Assembly: GCA_023362775.1 (NCBI GenBank)
Contig: JALMGJ010000006.1
Span: 11,054,501 to 11,118,500, forward strand
Length of the DNA stretch: 64,000 bases
Source: Charina bottae
Lineage: Eukaryota > Chordata > Lepidosauria > Squamata > Charinaidae
Direction: 5' to 3'
Both the position numbers and the translations under genes were made by a program. How positions within the stretch are numbered: the first letter of the stretch is position 1; each line of letters begins with the position of its first letter. A model generated the notes under the pieces. It did no database searches and had not been told where the DNA came from. It saw only the letters and a list, made by a program, of their open reading frames with translations. Below, one piece after another: positions 47,497 to 59,783 of this stretch.

Positions 47497-47857
47497 TAGG
47501 CTGACCATATTTCACGGTGGCAAAACGGGACAAGGTCTTATGTAATATTCTGTATTCATGAAAAAGACAGGGGTCCCCGCCCCCCAGTCTGCGCGATTGG
47601 CTCCTGCCTGCAAACCCCACCCCTGGTCTGCGCGATTGGCTCCCGCTTGCAAACCCCACCCCCAGTCCACGCAATTGGCTCCCGCTTGCAAACCCCGCCC
47701 CCCGGTCCACACTCCGGCTCAGATCCTCCTTCCGCGCCATTCCCACCAGGTTTGAAAAACGGGACAAAATTGAGATTTTTATGAAAATGACGGGATGGTT
47801 GAAAAATGCTAAAAAAATGGGACTGTCCCATTCAAAACGGGACGTATTGTCAGCCTA
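47497..47857. mobile_element. hAT MITE family B, 361 bp, perfect 8-bp TSD
   Basis: Starts TAGGCTGACCATA and ends GTATTGTCAGCCTA. Flanked by GCTATGTC at 47489-47496 and 47858-47865. Three units of GATTGGCTCC...TGCAAACCCC at about 47600-47700, one more than the 27.7-kb copy. Confidence 0.92.
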
Positions 47858-48377
47858 GCTATGTCCACTGTTGGGGAACCTCCACTTTCAATTCATTTGT
47901 GGATCCTCTATTGTCAGTTATTCATTTGCTCCATGGAAGCAGAGAATTGGGACCAAAAGAGCCATTCTCTGCCTCTTCTCTTCCCCCCACTTTTCTTGAA
48001 ACCCATGACAGGAAGAGAGAACAGACCTATTCTCCACTTCTCTCCCCATTGCTTTTCATGACATGGGAGAGAAGGGGGGAAGTGGGTTTTTGTGTCAATT
48101 CTCCAGTTCCACAGAGCGATCCATCCATATGATTAGAGAAGGGGCAACAAGGGTATATAGGAATTTAAAGCTGTTCTTGGGAAAAGTATGAAAGACCCAT
48201 TAAGGGGGAGAGGAAAAAAATGAGCTATTAAGGAGGAACTTGGAAAAGAGATTACACAGATCAGAAAATGAAGAAAGCATAAGAAACTCAAGATTGATGT
48301 CAGACCTTTGAATAGGCCAGGTCAAAAAACAGACACTGCAGGGATTCCAGGAATGCCACTTTACTGTTTAGGGTATA

Positions 48378-48772
48378 CAGGTAGTCCTCGCTTAACAACC
48401 ACAATTGGGACCAGAATTTCAGTTGCTAAGCGAATCTGACCCAATTTTATGACCTTTTTTCATGGCAGCCATTAAGCGAATCACCATGGGCGCTAAGCAA
48501 ACCATGTGATTGTTAAGCGAATCACACGGTTCCTCATTGATTTTGCTTCCCAGAAGCTGGCTGGGAAGGCTGAAAATGGTGATCACATGACCATGTGATG
48601 CTGCAACAGTCATAAATGCGAACTGGTTGCCAAGCACCCAAATCGTGATCTCATGATCATGGAGACACCGTGATGGCCGTAAGTGTAAGGACTAGTCATA
48701 AGTCGGTTTTTCCAGCACCGTCATAAGCTTGAAATGTCACTAAACAAATGGCTGTTAAGCGAGGACTACCTG
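48378..48772 (+). mobile_element. Tigger/pogo-like MITE, 395 bp, TA flanks
   Basis: Termini CAGGTAGTCCTCGCTTAACA and TGTTAAGCGAGGACTACCTG are an inverted repeat bounded by TA on both sides, as in pogo/Tigger elements. The interior (GATCACATGACC, TTAAGCGAATCAC) recurs at 56.7 and 58.5 kb. No transposase frame. Confidence 0.85.
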
Positions 48773-48774
48773 TA

Positions 48775-49816
48775 ATAACAGAATCTTGAAATCCTACCCA
48801 AGTTTCTCTCTGTCTCATCTATTACTAAACAAAATCAAGGTGGGATTATTTTGAGTTTCTTTCTCATACTTCCATCTGTCTCAGGACTGTGCAATCTTTT
48901 CTCCAGGTTCCTGCTTAACAGCTTATTCCTTCTTTCTCCCCTTAATGACATTTTCATAGTTTCCCTAAGGTCAGTTCTAGATTCCTATACAAAAGGAGCC
49001 ATTCTCCTCCACTTCTTTCCTAGCACCAAAATGCCTCCTTCTTCCAACAGAGTGGAGGCTGAATTTGCTTTCCCTACTTCCATTCTCACCGCAGGGGTCA
49101 CTAGCAATGCCCATGGGCAGCTTCACTATGGAACTGCCCATGGCGGACTCATGGCTCTTTTGCTGGAAGCCCTGCAGGAAGACATGGGCTGGTTTGCCAT
49201 GGAGCTGCTACCAGCACTAAAGTACAATTGCCCAATACATGGCTCCAGTAGTCTTCTGTAAGACAGCTGGACACATCAAGAACATCCATGGCTTTGCAAT
49301 GCAGCTGTTCCCCTGCAACTTTCGTACTAAGCACGCAAGCAATGGGTAAATCGACCGCTGTGTAAAGTGAGGAATAGCTTTTATTGGCAATGCTGCAGAG
49401 CCTTTCTGGTGCTGATTGAACTGGCATCAAAAAGACCTGCTTCCCCTATTTCTCCCCTAGTGTGCTCTGCCATTCATGGGTTGGTAAGAGAAGTAGGAGA
49501 GTTTTTTGGAACACTGGGAGAAACTTGACCTTCTTACTGCCAAACAGCAAATGTTTTTTAAAATCAGTGGCCAGGGACCAGAGTGGACCTGTGTGTCTGC
49601 AATAGCCTCAGGTGGCCAATAGCAGCAGGGCAGGCCCCTACGCCTAACCCCACTTTGGAATGATTTGCCTCAGACTGACCACCCACCACAGCTCATGCCA
49701 GCAGCAGCTGAAAAATGCTGCCTCTACAGTGGGACTAGGGATGGGTTAAGGACAACATCCTGCATTCACCTTCTCCAGAAATGGTTCTGGGGCATCTTTG
49801 CGTGGGACGTCTAGAT
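48775..49816. other. Stretch without recognisable gene or repeat
   Basis: A 136-codon plus-strand frame (48851-49261) shows no domain I recognise and is probably not coding. Confidence 0.45.
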
Positions 49817-49827
49817 AAGCCTAAATA

Positions 49828-50171
49828 AAAAAAAGGTAAAGGTTCCCCCCGCACATTTGTGCAGTCGTGTCCGACTCTAGGGGCCGGTGCTCATCTCCGT
49901 TTGTTAGCCGGAGAGCCAGCGTTGTCCGAAGACGCTTCCACGGTCATGTGGCCGCATGACATGTGCGGAACGCTGTTACCTACCCACCGAAGTGGTACCT
50001 ATTTATCTACTTGCATTTGCATGCTTTCGAATTGCTAGGTTGGCAAGAGCTGGAGCTAGTGTGGGAGCTCACTCCGCACACAGGGCTAGGGATTCGAACC
50101 TCCGAACTTGCGATCTTCCGATCTTCCCGATCGACAAGCCTGGCGTCTTACCCACTGAGCCACCATGCCCC
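49828..50171 (-). mobile_element. Sauria-type SINE with 11-bp target-site duplication
   Basis: Full-length, about 344 bp, on the minus strand. The tRNA-like head has an A box (plus-strand positions 50152-50162, TGGCTCAGTGG on minus) and a B box (50090-50100, GGTTCGAATCC on minus). The 3' end contains AGTCGGACACGACTG, shared with the BovB terminus, then GGGGGGAACCTTTACC. It is flanked by AAGCCTAAATA at 49817-49827 and 50172-50182. Transcription in this family is by RNA polymerase III, with mobilisation by BovB machinery. Confidence 0.92.
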
Positions 50172-50385
50172 AAGCCTAAATATGATGGCTGAAAAAAATC
50201 CTTCTGCTCTCAAGAAGCTCAAGGATCAGCATGCCAGGAAAGCATTAAAGATGTCTCCTCCTAATACATTTGAAGCCAGGCCTGATACTAATAGATTAAT
50301 CTCCCACCCACCCGGCTTTTTTATTTTTTTTGCTTAGTTTTTCTTGTCTAGGAGAAGAAGTAAGAGAGAAGAAGGAAATATAAAG

Positions 50386-50473
50386 GAGTAAACTCCGGGA
50401 GACAGTGGAGGACAGGAAGGCCTGGCGTGCTATGGTCCATGAGGTCACGAAGTCGGACACGACTGAACGACTG

Positions 50474-50504
<31 letters not shown>
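50386..50504 (+). mobile_element. BovB 3' fragment, 5'-truncated, with (AAC)n tail
   Basis: Near-identical to the last about 100 bp of the intact BovB at 46 kb (GAGACAGTGGAGGACAGGAA, AAGTCGGACACGACTGAACG) and followed by an expanded (AAC)n. It carries a small deletion of AG relative to the intact copy. Confidence 0.9.
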
Positions 50505-50625
50505 GGAACAATAAACCATCAGGGCTAGCATCCATTGTCCCCAGTGGTCAAGAGGTGGCTTCTAGGAAGCCCACAAGGAAGACATGAAGCTATCAACCAT
50601 TCCCCACTGTTGTGTCCTCCTAGAC

Positions 50626-50981
50626 CAGAGCTTTCCAAACTGTGTGTCACGACACAAAAGTGTGTCGCCACACACAGTCTGGTGTGTCGCCACACAACCC
50701 GGAAGCGCTGATGATGATTTCCCGCGGTGACACACCAACGGCGGCATGCAAAAAACTGAAAGCGGCAGCAGCGCTTCCGGGTTTTTGCGCGCTGCTGCAA
50801 CGGCGGCACTTCCAGGTTTTCCCGCGGCGACACACCAACGGCGGCATGCAAAAACCCGAAAGCGGCAGCAGCGCTTCCGGGTTTTTGTGCGCTGCCGCAA
50901 CGGCGGCACTTCCAGGTTTTCCCGCAGCGACACACCAACAGCGGTTGGTGTGTCACCGCGGGAAAACTTTGGAAAGCCCTG
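50626..50981 (+). mobile_element. hAT MITE family A, 356-bp copy with two 100-bp internal repeats
   Basis: Same termini. Flanked by TCCTAGAC at 50618-50625 and 50982-50989. The interior carries tandem 100-bp units at 50721-50820 and 50821-50920, plus a partial third from 50921. Each unit starts CCCGCGGYGACACACCAACG. Confidence 0.93.
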
Positions 50982-51649
50982 TCCTAGACACTGCTCCTGA
51001 AGGCAATCCTCACTCTGAACTTTGAGGATATGAATCTGTGACTAATAGTCATGGGTACACTTGCTACTGTATGGACCATTTATTAAAACAGACGGTGAAG
51101 TATGGGATTTAAAGATGGACCTTGCCTGAAAACTAGTGCAGAGACCTGGGTAGAAATGGCCTTTCAGACTGGGTAGAAAATTACTCCAGGTTTCTCCAAA
51201 GAAAGGAGTAATTCTCCACTATTTTTAATGGCAGGACTATTCTTTAGTTCCCTGCTGTCTTCCTTGGGATTTTAATGGAACCATGGAAAGTCACCGAGGA
51301 TGCAAACTGCTGGAGAGATGCAACATTTGCATACACCCCTGGTGTGCAAAAGTCACTAACCAAATACAATTGTCAGTAAATAAATGCAAGAACACCTCAC
51401 TCTACTTTGGAGAATGTCATCAACCTTATTCTCTTTTGAAATATTTTTTCCATGTTTTTGAAAACAGAAGTTCTTTCGTCAAACTGATTGAGTACTGGAT
51501 GGGTGGGAGAAAAAAGCAATATTCTTTTAATCAATGCACACATTTGTCTGCATGGATCTATATCCATTTTTGCAGGTTGCCTCATTTATGGGCCTGGAAT
51601 CTGGATCCTTGGATCTCCCCCGTTTGCTCCTGACTAGCATCAGCTGGTA

Positions 51650-51800
51650 CCGTTGTGCAGTTTTCCAGGGATGAGGAACCAGGTGCTACCCAGCATTTTA
51701 GAATGCAATTCCCATAATCCCTTGCCATCGGCCATGGTGGCTAGAGCTGATGGGAGATCCAAACCATCTGGAGTATACCAGGTTGCCTATATCCAAGATC
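51650..51800. mobile_element. Degenerate short inverted-repeat element
   Basis: AGAATGCAATTCCCATAATC, GGCCATGGTGGCTAGAGCTG and CCAAACCATCTGGAGTATAC resemble the same old MITE type as at 34.9 kb. Ends uncertain. Confidence 0.4.
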
Positions 51801-52120
51801 TGTGGAGCAGCTGTTCCAAGCATGCAAAGCCCTTCATGTTCAAGAAACCTGCTGGATACCCAGGCTTAGGATTCATGGTTTTGCACAAAGCTTCTAGTTG
51901 CAAGAAAAAAAGACTCCAGCATCCTTTCTTCTGAGCTATCATATAGGGATTCTGCATTATAGAAAATAATGCTAACTGGTGGACATTCTCTGAGCAAGCG
52001 CATGCTTCTACCTTTCCCCCCCCCCCATTTTTAGCACACTGTTAAATGCCAAATACAGAAACAAAGAAGCCAGAAGAAAAAATGGTATTACCAAAGTACA
52101 TTGGTTTATATTAGTTAGAG

Positions 52121-52237
52121 CAGTGTTTCTCAACCTTGGTGACTTCAATATGTATGGACTTCAACTCCCAGAATTCCCCAGTCAGCAAAACTGGCTTTTT
52201 GAGTGTTTTGAGTGTTTCAGTGTTTTGAGAAACACTG
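52121..52237. mobile_element. Palindromic hAT-like MITE, degenerate right arm
   Basis: The left arm CAGTGTTTCTCAACCTTGG continues to AATTCCCCAG; the right arm is mostly replaced by repeated GAGTGTTTTG/CAGTGTTTTGAG units but ends GAGAAACACTG. Flanks AGTTAGAG and GGTTAGAG match at 7 of 8. Confidence 0.8.
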
Positions 52238-52263
52238 GGTTAGAGACTAGCAAAGTTGCTTTT

Positions 52264-52267
<4 letters not shown>

Positions 52268-52308
<41 letters not shown>

Positions 52309-52381
52309 TCCCTCTCCCTCTCCCTCTCCCTCTCCCTCCCCCTCTCCCTCCCTCTCTCCCCCCCCTCTCTCTCTCTCTCTT
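52268..52381. repeat. (CT)n/(CCCTCT)n pyrimidine microsatellite
   Basis: (CT)n turning into CTCTCC hexamers, interrupted by C runs, and back to (CT)n. Confidence 0.96.
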
Positions 52382-55300
52382 CCCCACCCCTTTCATGAAA
52401 GCAGCTCAATCCCTTGAATGCAATAGAAGTGGGTCAGTCTGAGCAATAACCTGGGCAGGCCTCTTGCCACTATTCAGAAGAGCTTAACACAACTGCTGCT
52501 GAAGGAAAGTGAAACAATGACCAAAGTGATGGAGTATATGTGATAATGAGCCAAGTGGGACACGCCACAGAGGTGTTTCCCCAAGGAAAGGACAGAATCA
52601 TCTATGGTGAACTAAATTAAGGAAGGAGAAAACCTGTGCTTTGGAGGCAGGAGACAAAGCATTTGTTATATAAGGGGTGCGGTGGGGTGGGTGGGTACTG
52701 CAAGGTGGGATAAAAATGGTGGCTTTTCAAAGCGTTATTCAATCTTAAGGGGATTCTTCAAAATTTCTGAATTGATTCAAGGTGTTGACCCGAATCAGGT
52801 CCCTCCATTGCTTTGGAAATATTTGAAGGCTATTAGGAAATTAAATACACTCCTGCCTCTTTCTAGCTTTGACATTGCAGCTTTCCCACCAAATATATAC
52901 AAAGCTAAGGGAGGGTGAGTAATGTAATGGGCTGTCTGATATTGACTGAGTAGCTAGCCAGTGAATCACAGCAAAATCTGCCTATTGGAGCATTTCACGG
53001 ATGCTGTTTGTGTCTCCCTTTTCTCCCAGAATTTGTTTAGGCAGGTTCAACTGGAGGTGGAGGGGAGAAAGAGTAGTTTTATTCTGCAGTTCTGTTTTTA
53101 ACCTTTTTAAAAACCTATCTCTCCATAGTAACCTGCCACTCTCTAGATGATCTTATGCTCTAATTGACATAGAATCATGGAGTTTGAAGGAACTGTAAGG
53201 ATCATCTAGTCCAACCGTCTGCAATGTTCAGGAAGACCAGTTAAATCATCCCCAAGAAATGATGTCCAGCCTCTTATAAACCTCCAGTGATAGAGAACCC
53301 ACAACATCTGTAGGTAGACTCTTCCACTGCTGTACATATCTTCCTGTACATACAGGAAGTCTTTCCTTTCGTTTAAACATTCATAGAACAGCTGTATAAT
53401 ATATGGAGAGTAGTAATGCTATGATACGCAGGAAAGAATAGTGAGAGATCAGCAAATAGGAAAGACAGATCTACTTTTCACCTCAACGAGTGGGTCTTCT
53501 TGGACTACCGTGATTCACATTGCAACCGCATAAACATGAGTAAGCCTCATGGGGAGTTCTGAGAAGGCAAGAATAGAATTGGACTTTCTGAAAAACTACA
53601 GAAATTTTTGTTTTGCTGTGTACTTCCACAAACACTTCTCTATTCTGCACAGATAAAGCTGCTTTGACTCTGACAAGTTTGTTATTAGTAATAACAGAGA
53701 GAGGTAGAGAAATCAATATGACAGGCATGACAAATTTAAGCTCCAATAGATCTAAAACAACGGATCCTTTCTCAGTACAAGTTTGTCTGGATTCAACCCA
53801 CTGCATCTATCGAAGTGTACATATATAGATTCACATTATCCAAAGTAGGACAATGTATATTTAAAGATTTCAGTTTCCAGCCCTCCATAATTAAGTCTGA
53901 AAACAGCTTTCAGTTCACCCTGCTCCCTTTCTGGCAACAATGAATCCTAGAGAGTTTTATCTCAAAAAAATCAATTTTCATTATTCAGCAGCAGGAGATT
54001 TTAAGGAGAACAGCACATTAGTGTGAGATTTGCATACGAGATCTTCAGAAGCTTATGAGTGTTGGCAGCCAACAGACTGGTAAGATTCCATGCCAACTCT
54101 GTAGAATTTGTCACTTCCTGATTCTTCCCTCTTTAAAGCAAGACGGTGCCCTCCTATCGGAGAGATGGAAGAAACCGTTCAACACAAACACAGGTATCCA
54201 AGTAACACTTTTGAGATTTTTCAGCCTGAAAGATTCACCAACTTGGCTATATAAAGGGAAGTGAAAAGAAATAAAAAGAAAACAGTAATTGATGTTATTA
54301 AAAGGGGGTTAAAATGATAGGAATGGAGATGATCCATGATAACAGAGAAATGGATTTGCAACTCTGTCTGGAAGAAAATAGCATATTCTTGGGGGCGGGG
54401 GGTGGGTGTGGGGGAAGCTTTGGAAAATGTCAGAGGAAACTGACTTAGATCAGATCAAGCTTTTTACCTAGCCACCTATTGTCTACTCTGTGTGGCATAA
54501 TCCTTTTTTTAAACAGAGAAAGACCTTGCTTCAGGCAAACTGGCGAGAAGCTTAAAGAACAAAAGGCAGTATATTGCTTAACATGGCCCCTCTGCTTTGG
54601 GGCATGAACCAGAGTGTACATCTGGTAGAAGCCAGGATGGTTTGCAAGAAGAGTAGAAGTGTATGTAGAAGTGTTGGATGTAAACTAGATTCAGCTGTAT
54701 TTCCTTTTCTCTTACCATGCATTCAATTTCTTCTGCTTCCCATTTCTTACTCTTTTGCCCTTTGCACAGTTAGGGTAGCTCACCCCAAGAGTAACACTGT
54801 GATTGCTTACTGATGCCCTGGGACAAGGAATTGACTGGGATGTCAAACCATGCAGCAGGTGGACCAAGAACTGCAAAGCTGATGAAGCCATGTTAAGCAA
54901 ATAAAAGTTTATCCCTCTCCCCATGTAAGGCTCCCATGGATTCTGATTTTTCCCCCCAAATGCATTCAAAACACTGAAAAAAATAACATTTTGCCAGTGA
55001 ACTTTGAGCAACAGACATGAGAGAAGACTCAGGGGACTGAAAATAAGATTTGGGGAAGCATGCAACAGATGGTCTGGAACCTTTTCAATGCAAAGCATGA
55101 GTTACAAATCTGAGGATGCAATTAAGTTGTTGCATCACTTGCTACCTCATGTTTACATGGGTGACATATCTTGGATTTGGTTTAGGAGAGACCTCAATTG
55201 GTCAATGTGGATTGAATCAAACTGTTCTGAAAATTAGTTTATTAAAGCTTGCACTTGATTGGAATTAATACTCCTCACCTTACCTGGATTTGAAGGCATA

Positions 55301-56664
55301 TCTACCACTAGCTGTCTTTGCTTATGTTCCCCTGATGATGGGGAGATAATAGAAAGAAGGACCTGATCTTATCATTACATGTCAAACTGGGGAAATATCT
55401 CCCTGTTTTTATGCAAGTGGCTGCTCATAATTAGAACTGGTTTAGGTCCTTGAATTGTATGTGGGTATCTGTAAGTATGCTTCTGAACAGGATCATCCAT
55501 TAAACCATTTTGGAGGTCAGAGATATGAGAAATGTTTTGTTTCAAACTCATTCAAGCATGAAACTTGGGGAAGTCCCCCTTTTTGAGTGGAAAACTGCTG
55601 TTTTGAGTAGAAATTGACTGTTTTGAGCATTTTGGAAGCACTCAAGCTCAAAACAGAACTGGCTTCAGCTGGAAACTATCTGTTTTGAGCTTGAAATGCC
55701 TCTGAAATGCTCAAAATGATCCACTTTGCATTCTTAAACATCAGTTTTGCACTTAAATGTGTTTGTTGAGCTGATTCAGAATTAAACTTCTGCACACCCC
55801 TATGAGAAACTTAATTGCCAATTCCACCAGAGCTGGTGTAAGTCTGATAAGATGAGACTCCAACCTCAGAACATCAGCCTGCTGCCTTCTATTGCCCTTT
55901 AATGTGCCAAGATGCAAACGCAATATGCCTTCATATTGCCTTGGTAAATTCCAGGCATCAGTGGCAACAGAAAAGACTTGGTTAGAAGCCAGCTTGCAAC
56001 AAATCTTCAGTGAACCCTTATTTTGCCTTAATTTGGCTGTCACTTCAAAGAGTTGGGTTTCCAGGATATTAGCAGGGCTTTCTTAATTGTCTGTCTATTG
56101 GTTCAGAGGCTAAATGCCTGCAAAGGGACTAGTTTCATTGTGCAGTAAGTGGAATGCTCTCCTCCACCATCCCTGAATTGAGATGGTCCCATTCATCCCT
56201 TTCCTCAAGACTAGCTTGATGTCCCCTCCAGAAATACTCCAGAGAATGGGTCACGAAGGGGAGGAGTGTTTCGGTCAAGGTTTAGATTGAATTTGAGATT
56301 AGCAAAGAGCACCAAGAAAGATTGTCACTTATTTTCCTTCCATAAACAATATGATGTAGAAAATATGTAGAAGATATGGAGACCCATGACCAAAGAATGT
56401 GGGGAAGGATTCTTAACCTGAAGGACAGCCACAGAGCAGCTGCCAAGTTCTGCTCAGGATCAATTATTATTCTTTCCAAATTCTCTAAATTCTAAGTGTA
56501 ACCTAACACCAGTAGCTAATGTACTCTGTCTATAATATTAATATTTAGACTGGTTTTAAACTTCAAATATAATGGGTGAAACACCTGCCCTAATTATTGG
56601 ACTTCATCCACATCCCATGTTCTTTGTAACATCTCACCACCTGAAATATTCTGCAGAGTGTGTA
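52382..56664. other. Mostly unique stretch
   Basis: Apart from the CR1 at 53.2 kb, no feature is recognised. Segment 55590-55720 is rich in inverted TTTTGAGC/GCTCAAAA motifs and may be an old MITE. Confidence 0.45.
53168..53382 (-). mobile_element. CR1 LINE 3' fragment
   Basis: ATAGAATCATGGAGTTTGAA, ATCATCTAGTCCAACCGTCT and GATAGAGAACCCACAACATC are antisense CR1 3' sequence with the terminal octamer remnant at the left. Confidence 0.85.
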
Positions 56665-57068
56665 CAGTCCTCGACTTACAACCATAATACGGACCGGAAA
56701 ATTCATTGTTAAGCAGTACAATCGTTAAGCGAGGCATCAGGTGGCTGCACCTGATTTTATGACATTTTTTGCGGCGGTCATTAAGTGACCCATGTAGTCG
56801 TTAAGTGAATCACATGGTTCCCCATTGATTCTGCTTGTTGGAAGCTGCCTGGGAAGGTCACAAATGGTGATCATGTGACCCCAGGGTGCTGCAACCATTG
56901 TATATACATGCTGGTTGCCAAGCGCCTGAATTTTGATCACGTGACCACAGGGATGATGCGATGGTCATAAGTGCGAGGACTGGTCATGAGGCACTTTTCC
57001 CATTGCCATTGTGACTTTGAACAATTGCTAAACGAACGGACGAACGGTCGTAAGTCAAGGACTACTTG
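56665..57068 (+). mobile_element. Tigger/pogo-like MITE, 404 bp, TA flanks
   Basis: Starts CAGTCCTCGACTTACAACCA and ends GTCAAGGACTACTTG, TA on both sides. Same family and orientation as the 48.4-kb copy; more diverged. Confidence 0.83.
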
Positions 57069-59574
57069 TATACTCATTAAACGGCATTTTGGTTGCTCCT
57101 ATAACCGTATTGCCCGACCATTTTCCCCTCAAGGACCAATGTAACTACCACTATGTTTCATTGTGAATAGTATAATATTTCTAATCAATTATGCATTTGT
57201 TTTATAGGCTATGAACATTTATCAAAGGTTACAAGCCATGAGCAAGTCAGGTAGAGACCTGTAATTACCGAGCAATTGAAGATAAGAACATATTCTCAAG
57301 TTGACAACTGAAACATAAATCCAGAAGTGTGTGTGTGTGAGTGCTGGCAGGGGAGAGATAGAGCTTTTTATAATATAATTGACAGTTTGGAAAAATTAAA
57401 AGATTAGGGATCCATTAGGGAGATGTAAAATGAAGATACTGACGCTTTGTGGGAAATCTGTATCACTGAAGCTTTCTTACACAGCCCAGATGAAGACCAA
57501 TAAGAACTTAAAGGAAGTATCTTTTATATAAGTATTTCATTTGCTTTCTAAGAAGCTCTAAGAACACAAAGATAACGACAAAACTTCCTTATTTCTACAG
57601 TAAAGAAAAAAAAGGGAAGATGGAGTTGGACAAATTAGCTCAGTTTCCAAAGATCTATTTTTCACAAGGCCTAGAAGGAATTAGATTTTAATACTTTTAC
57701 CGCAATCAAACATAGGTAAATGCAGTTGGTTCTCAAACACCCAGAGAAAAATCCATATTTTAAACTCTAAAGTTCAGTTGCTTCTCTTCCTATACAAACT
57801 CAGAAAAGTTTGTGATCATTGCAGACTCCATTTTTCAGGACTTATGTCCCTTCATATCAGTACACGTCAACACACTTTGGCGTTGTCCCCGGATAATACA
57901 AAAGAACATTTTCTTTTCTCGTTTTATTGCAGCCAAGCATTGATTCTTCCTTAGTTCTGACATTTCCATTGTGAGATCAGGAAGAAAAGCAACCTTTCAA
58001 AAGCACCCATCTAACTTCTCCTCAAAGAGACACGTGCTAGTGAAGTTCATTTTCAGGACAGGTGGCTTAGGGTGTCGCTCACATCTTTGTGATCCAAATC
58101 TTTGTATAGTGTGGATAAATTTCTTGGTCTACACCAGTATCAGTCTTGCCTTCGTCCCTCCAGGGGATAAAGTAAGTAAAAAAGAATGCAGGTGTGGGGT
58201 GGGAGTGGGAGTGGAGAGGATAGCTGAGACACAGAAGATAGAAGCACCAGCCATCTGCTGACGTCTAAGTGTTCATCCCCATCCTCTTGAAAAGCTTATA
58301 TGGAAAGTTGGCTGAGAAAGGCAAAGCAACTACATTTTTCCCTGTCTCCATAATCCTTCCCCACATGGGGCACAGCATATCTTTTTATGTCCCGCCTATG
58401 GCAGACGGGTACAAACTGAGGTCTTAGAACTCCATATAGCCCCTAATGCCTTTTGTGAGGCCTGTAGACACCTCTAAAAATTACAGGTAGTCCTTGTTTA
58501 ATGACTGCTCTGTTTAGCAACCGTCCAAAGTTATGATGGGGCTGAAAAAGAAACTTTATGGCCGGTCCTCGCATTTATGACCGTCACAGCATCCCTGCAG
58601 TAATGTGATCGAGATTTGGGTGCTTCGCAACCAGTGGGTGTTTATGACCGTTGCAATGTCCTGAGGTCACATGATCACCATTTGTGTGCTTCGCAGCCAG
58701 CTTCCAACAAGCAGAATCAATGGAGAAGCCGGTAATAAAATTGCAAGTCGTGGTCACATGATGTCTCTCTTAATGACCGCAGCAGAAGTGAGCTTGTAAG
58801 CCTATTGCAGTCACGTGATATGATGTCATCCTTAACGACCAGTCCTGATTGCGGTCATTAAGTAAGGACTACCTGAATTTGTATATTACCATCAGATGTA
58901 ATGTTTTAAATGATGAAAGATATATTACCAGCATTTCACTGTAATGAAATGTAATGCAAAAGAAATTAGACCAAATTTGTATTTTGTCCTGGCTCTACCC
59001 ATCCTTTTTGGTGTCTAGTCCAGAGCAGGCCAAATCTGGCCTTCTGCCAGAAAGAGTTGTGCATTTCTGCTGGTACTGGGAAAAAGCAAGACCAGCATTG
59101 AGGATAGATTTCAATGGTAGGCTGATTTTTGGTCTCCACCAGCCATTTCTGCAACTGCTACATTTTTATTTTTCTCTATTCAAATCAATGGAGACATGTG
59201 TCTGTTAATCTGAATGGGCAGAGTTAAAGGAGCTGCATCAGATGGGGCCAAGCACCAGATTTTTTCAACCATCCCCAATTTTTCCTGTTTATGGCAGTCC
59301 TGGAAATGAATGTGAGTTATCATCAGCCTTGTTTCTCTTAATCTCACAGATGGTCTAACACTGGAAGACTGTTGGTGGGATAGCGAACATTTGGACAGTC
59401 TAATTCACATTTCCCCAATTATAACACGGGCATTGGCACCTGAGAGAAGTCACAATGATGTCCGAATGATATGATGTGTGTCATGACATAATTCACAAGT
59501 ATGTAATTTGTATTATTTGTGGCATGACATCATTGCAAACATTACTTGCCCCTGCTGCAGACACTGATGAAGAA
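57069..59574. other. Stretch without gene, one Tigger-like MITE inside
   Basis: Outside 58484-58875 nothing is identified, except a possible copy of the dyad-rich repeat near 59440-59560. Confidence 0.45.
58484..58875 (-). mobile_element. Tigger/pogo-like MITE, 392 bp, reverse orientation
   Basis: Starts CAGGTAGTCCTTGTTTAATG and ends ATTAAGTAAGGACTACCTG. The interior aligns to the other two copies in reverse complement. The left flank is TA, the right flank is mutated. Confidence 0.82.
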
Positions 59575-59575
59575 T

Positions 59576-59618
<43 letters not shown>

Positions 59619-59783
59619 TTTTTCAAATTTATTCCCCGCCCATCTCCCATGCAAGGGACTCTGGGCGGGTTACAATAAATAAAAAAATTAAAAACTATAC
59701 AAAATATCTAAAAACACAAACATAACATAATAAAAGAAAAGAAAATCCAAGATGGATTTGGACCCGCAGAATAGATAGTGGAG

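Noticed and set aside
49828..50171. tRNA gene suggested by A and B boxes
   Set aside because: It is the tRNA-derived head of a Sauria-type SINE with target-site duplications and no functional cloverleaf.
50525..51025. Overlapping 66-143 codon frames with internal repeats
   Set aside because: They are translations of the 100-bp tandem units of a MITE, in several frames at once.
52682..52918. 78-codon frame without repeat content
   Set aside because: No domain, no splice context and no similarity I recognise; not enough support for an exon.
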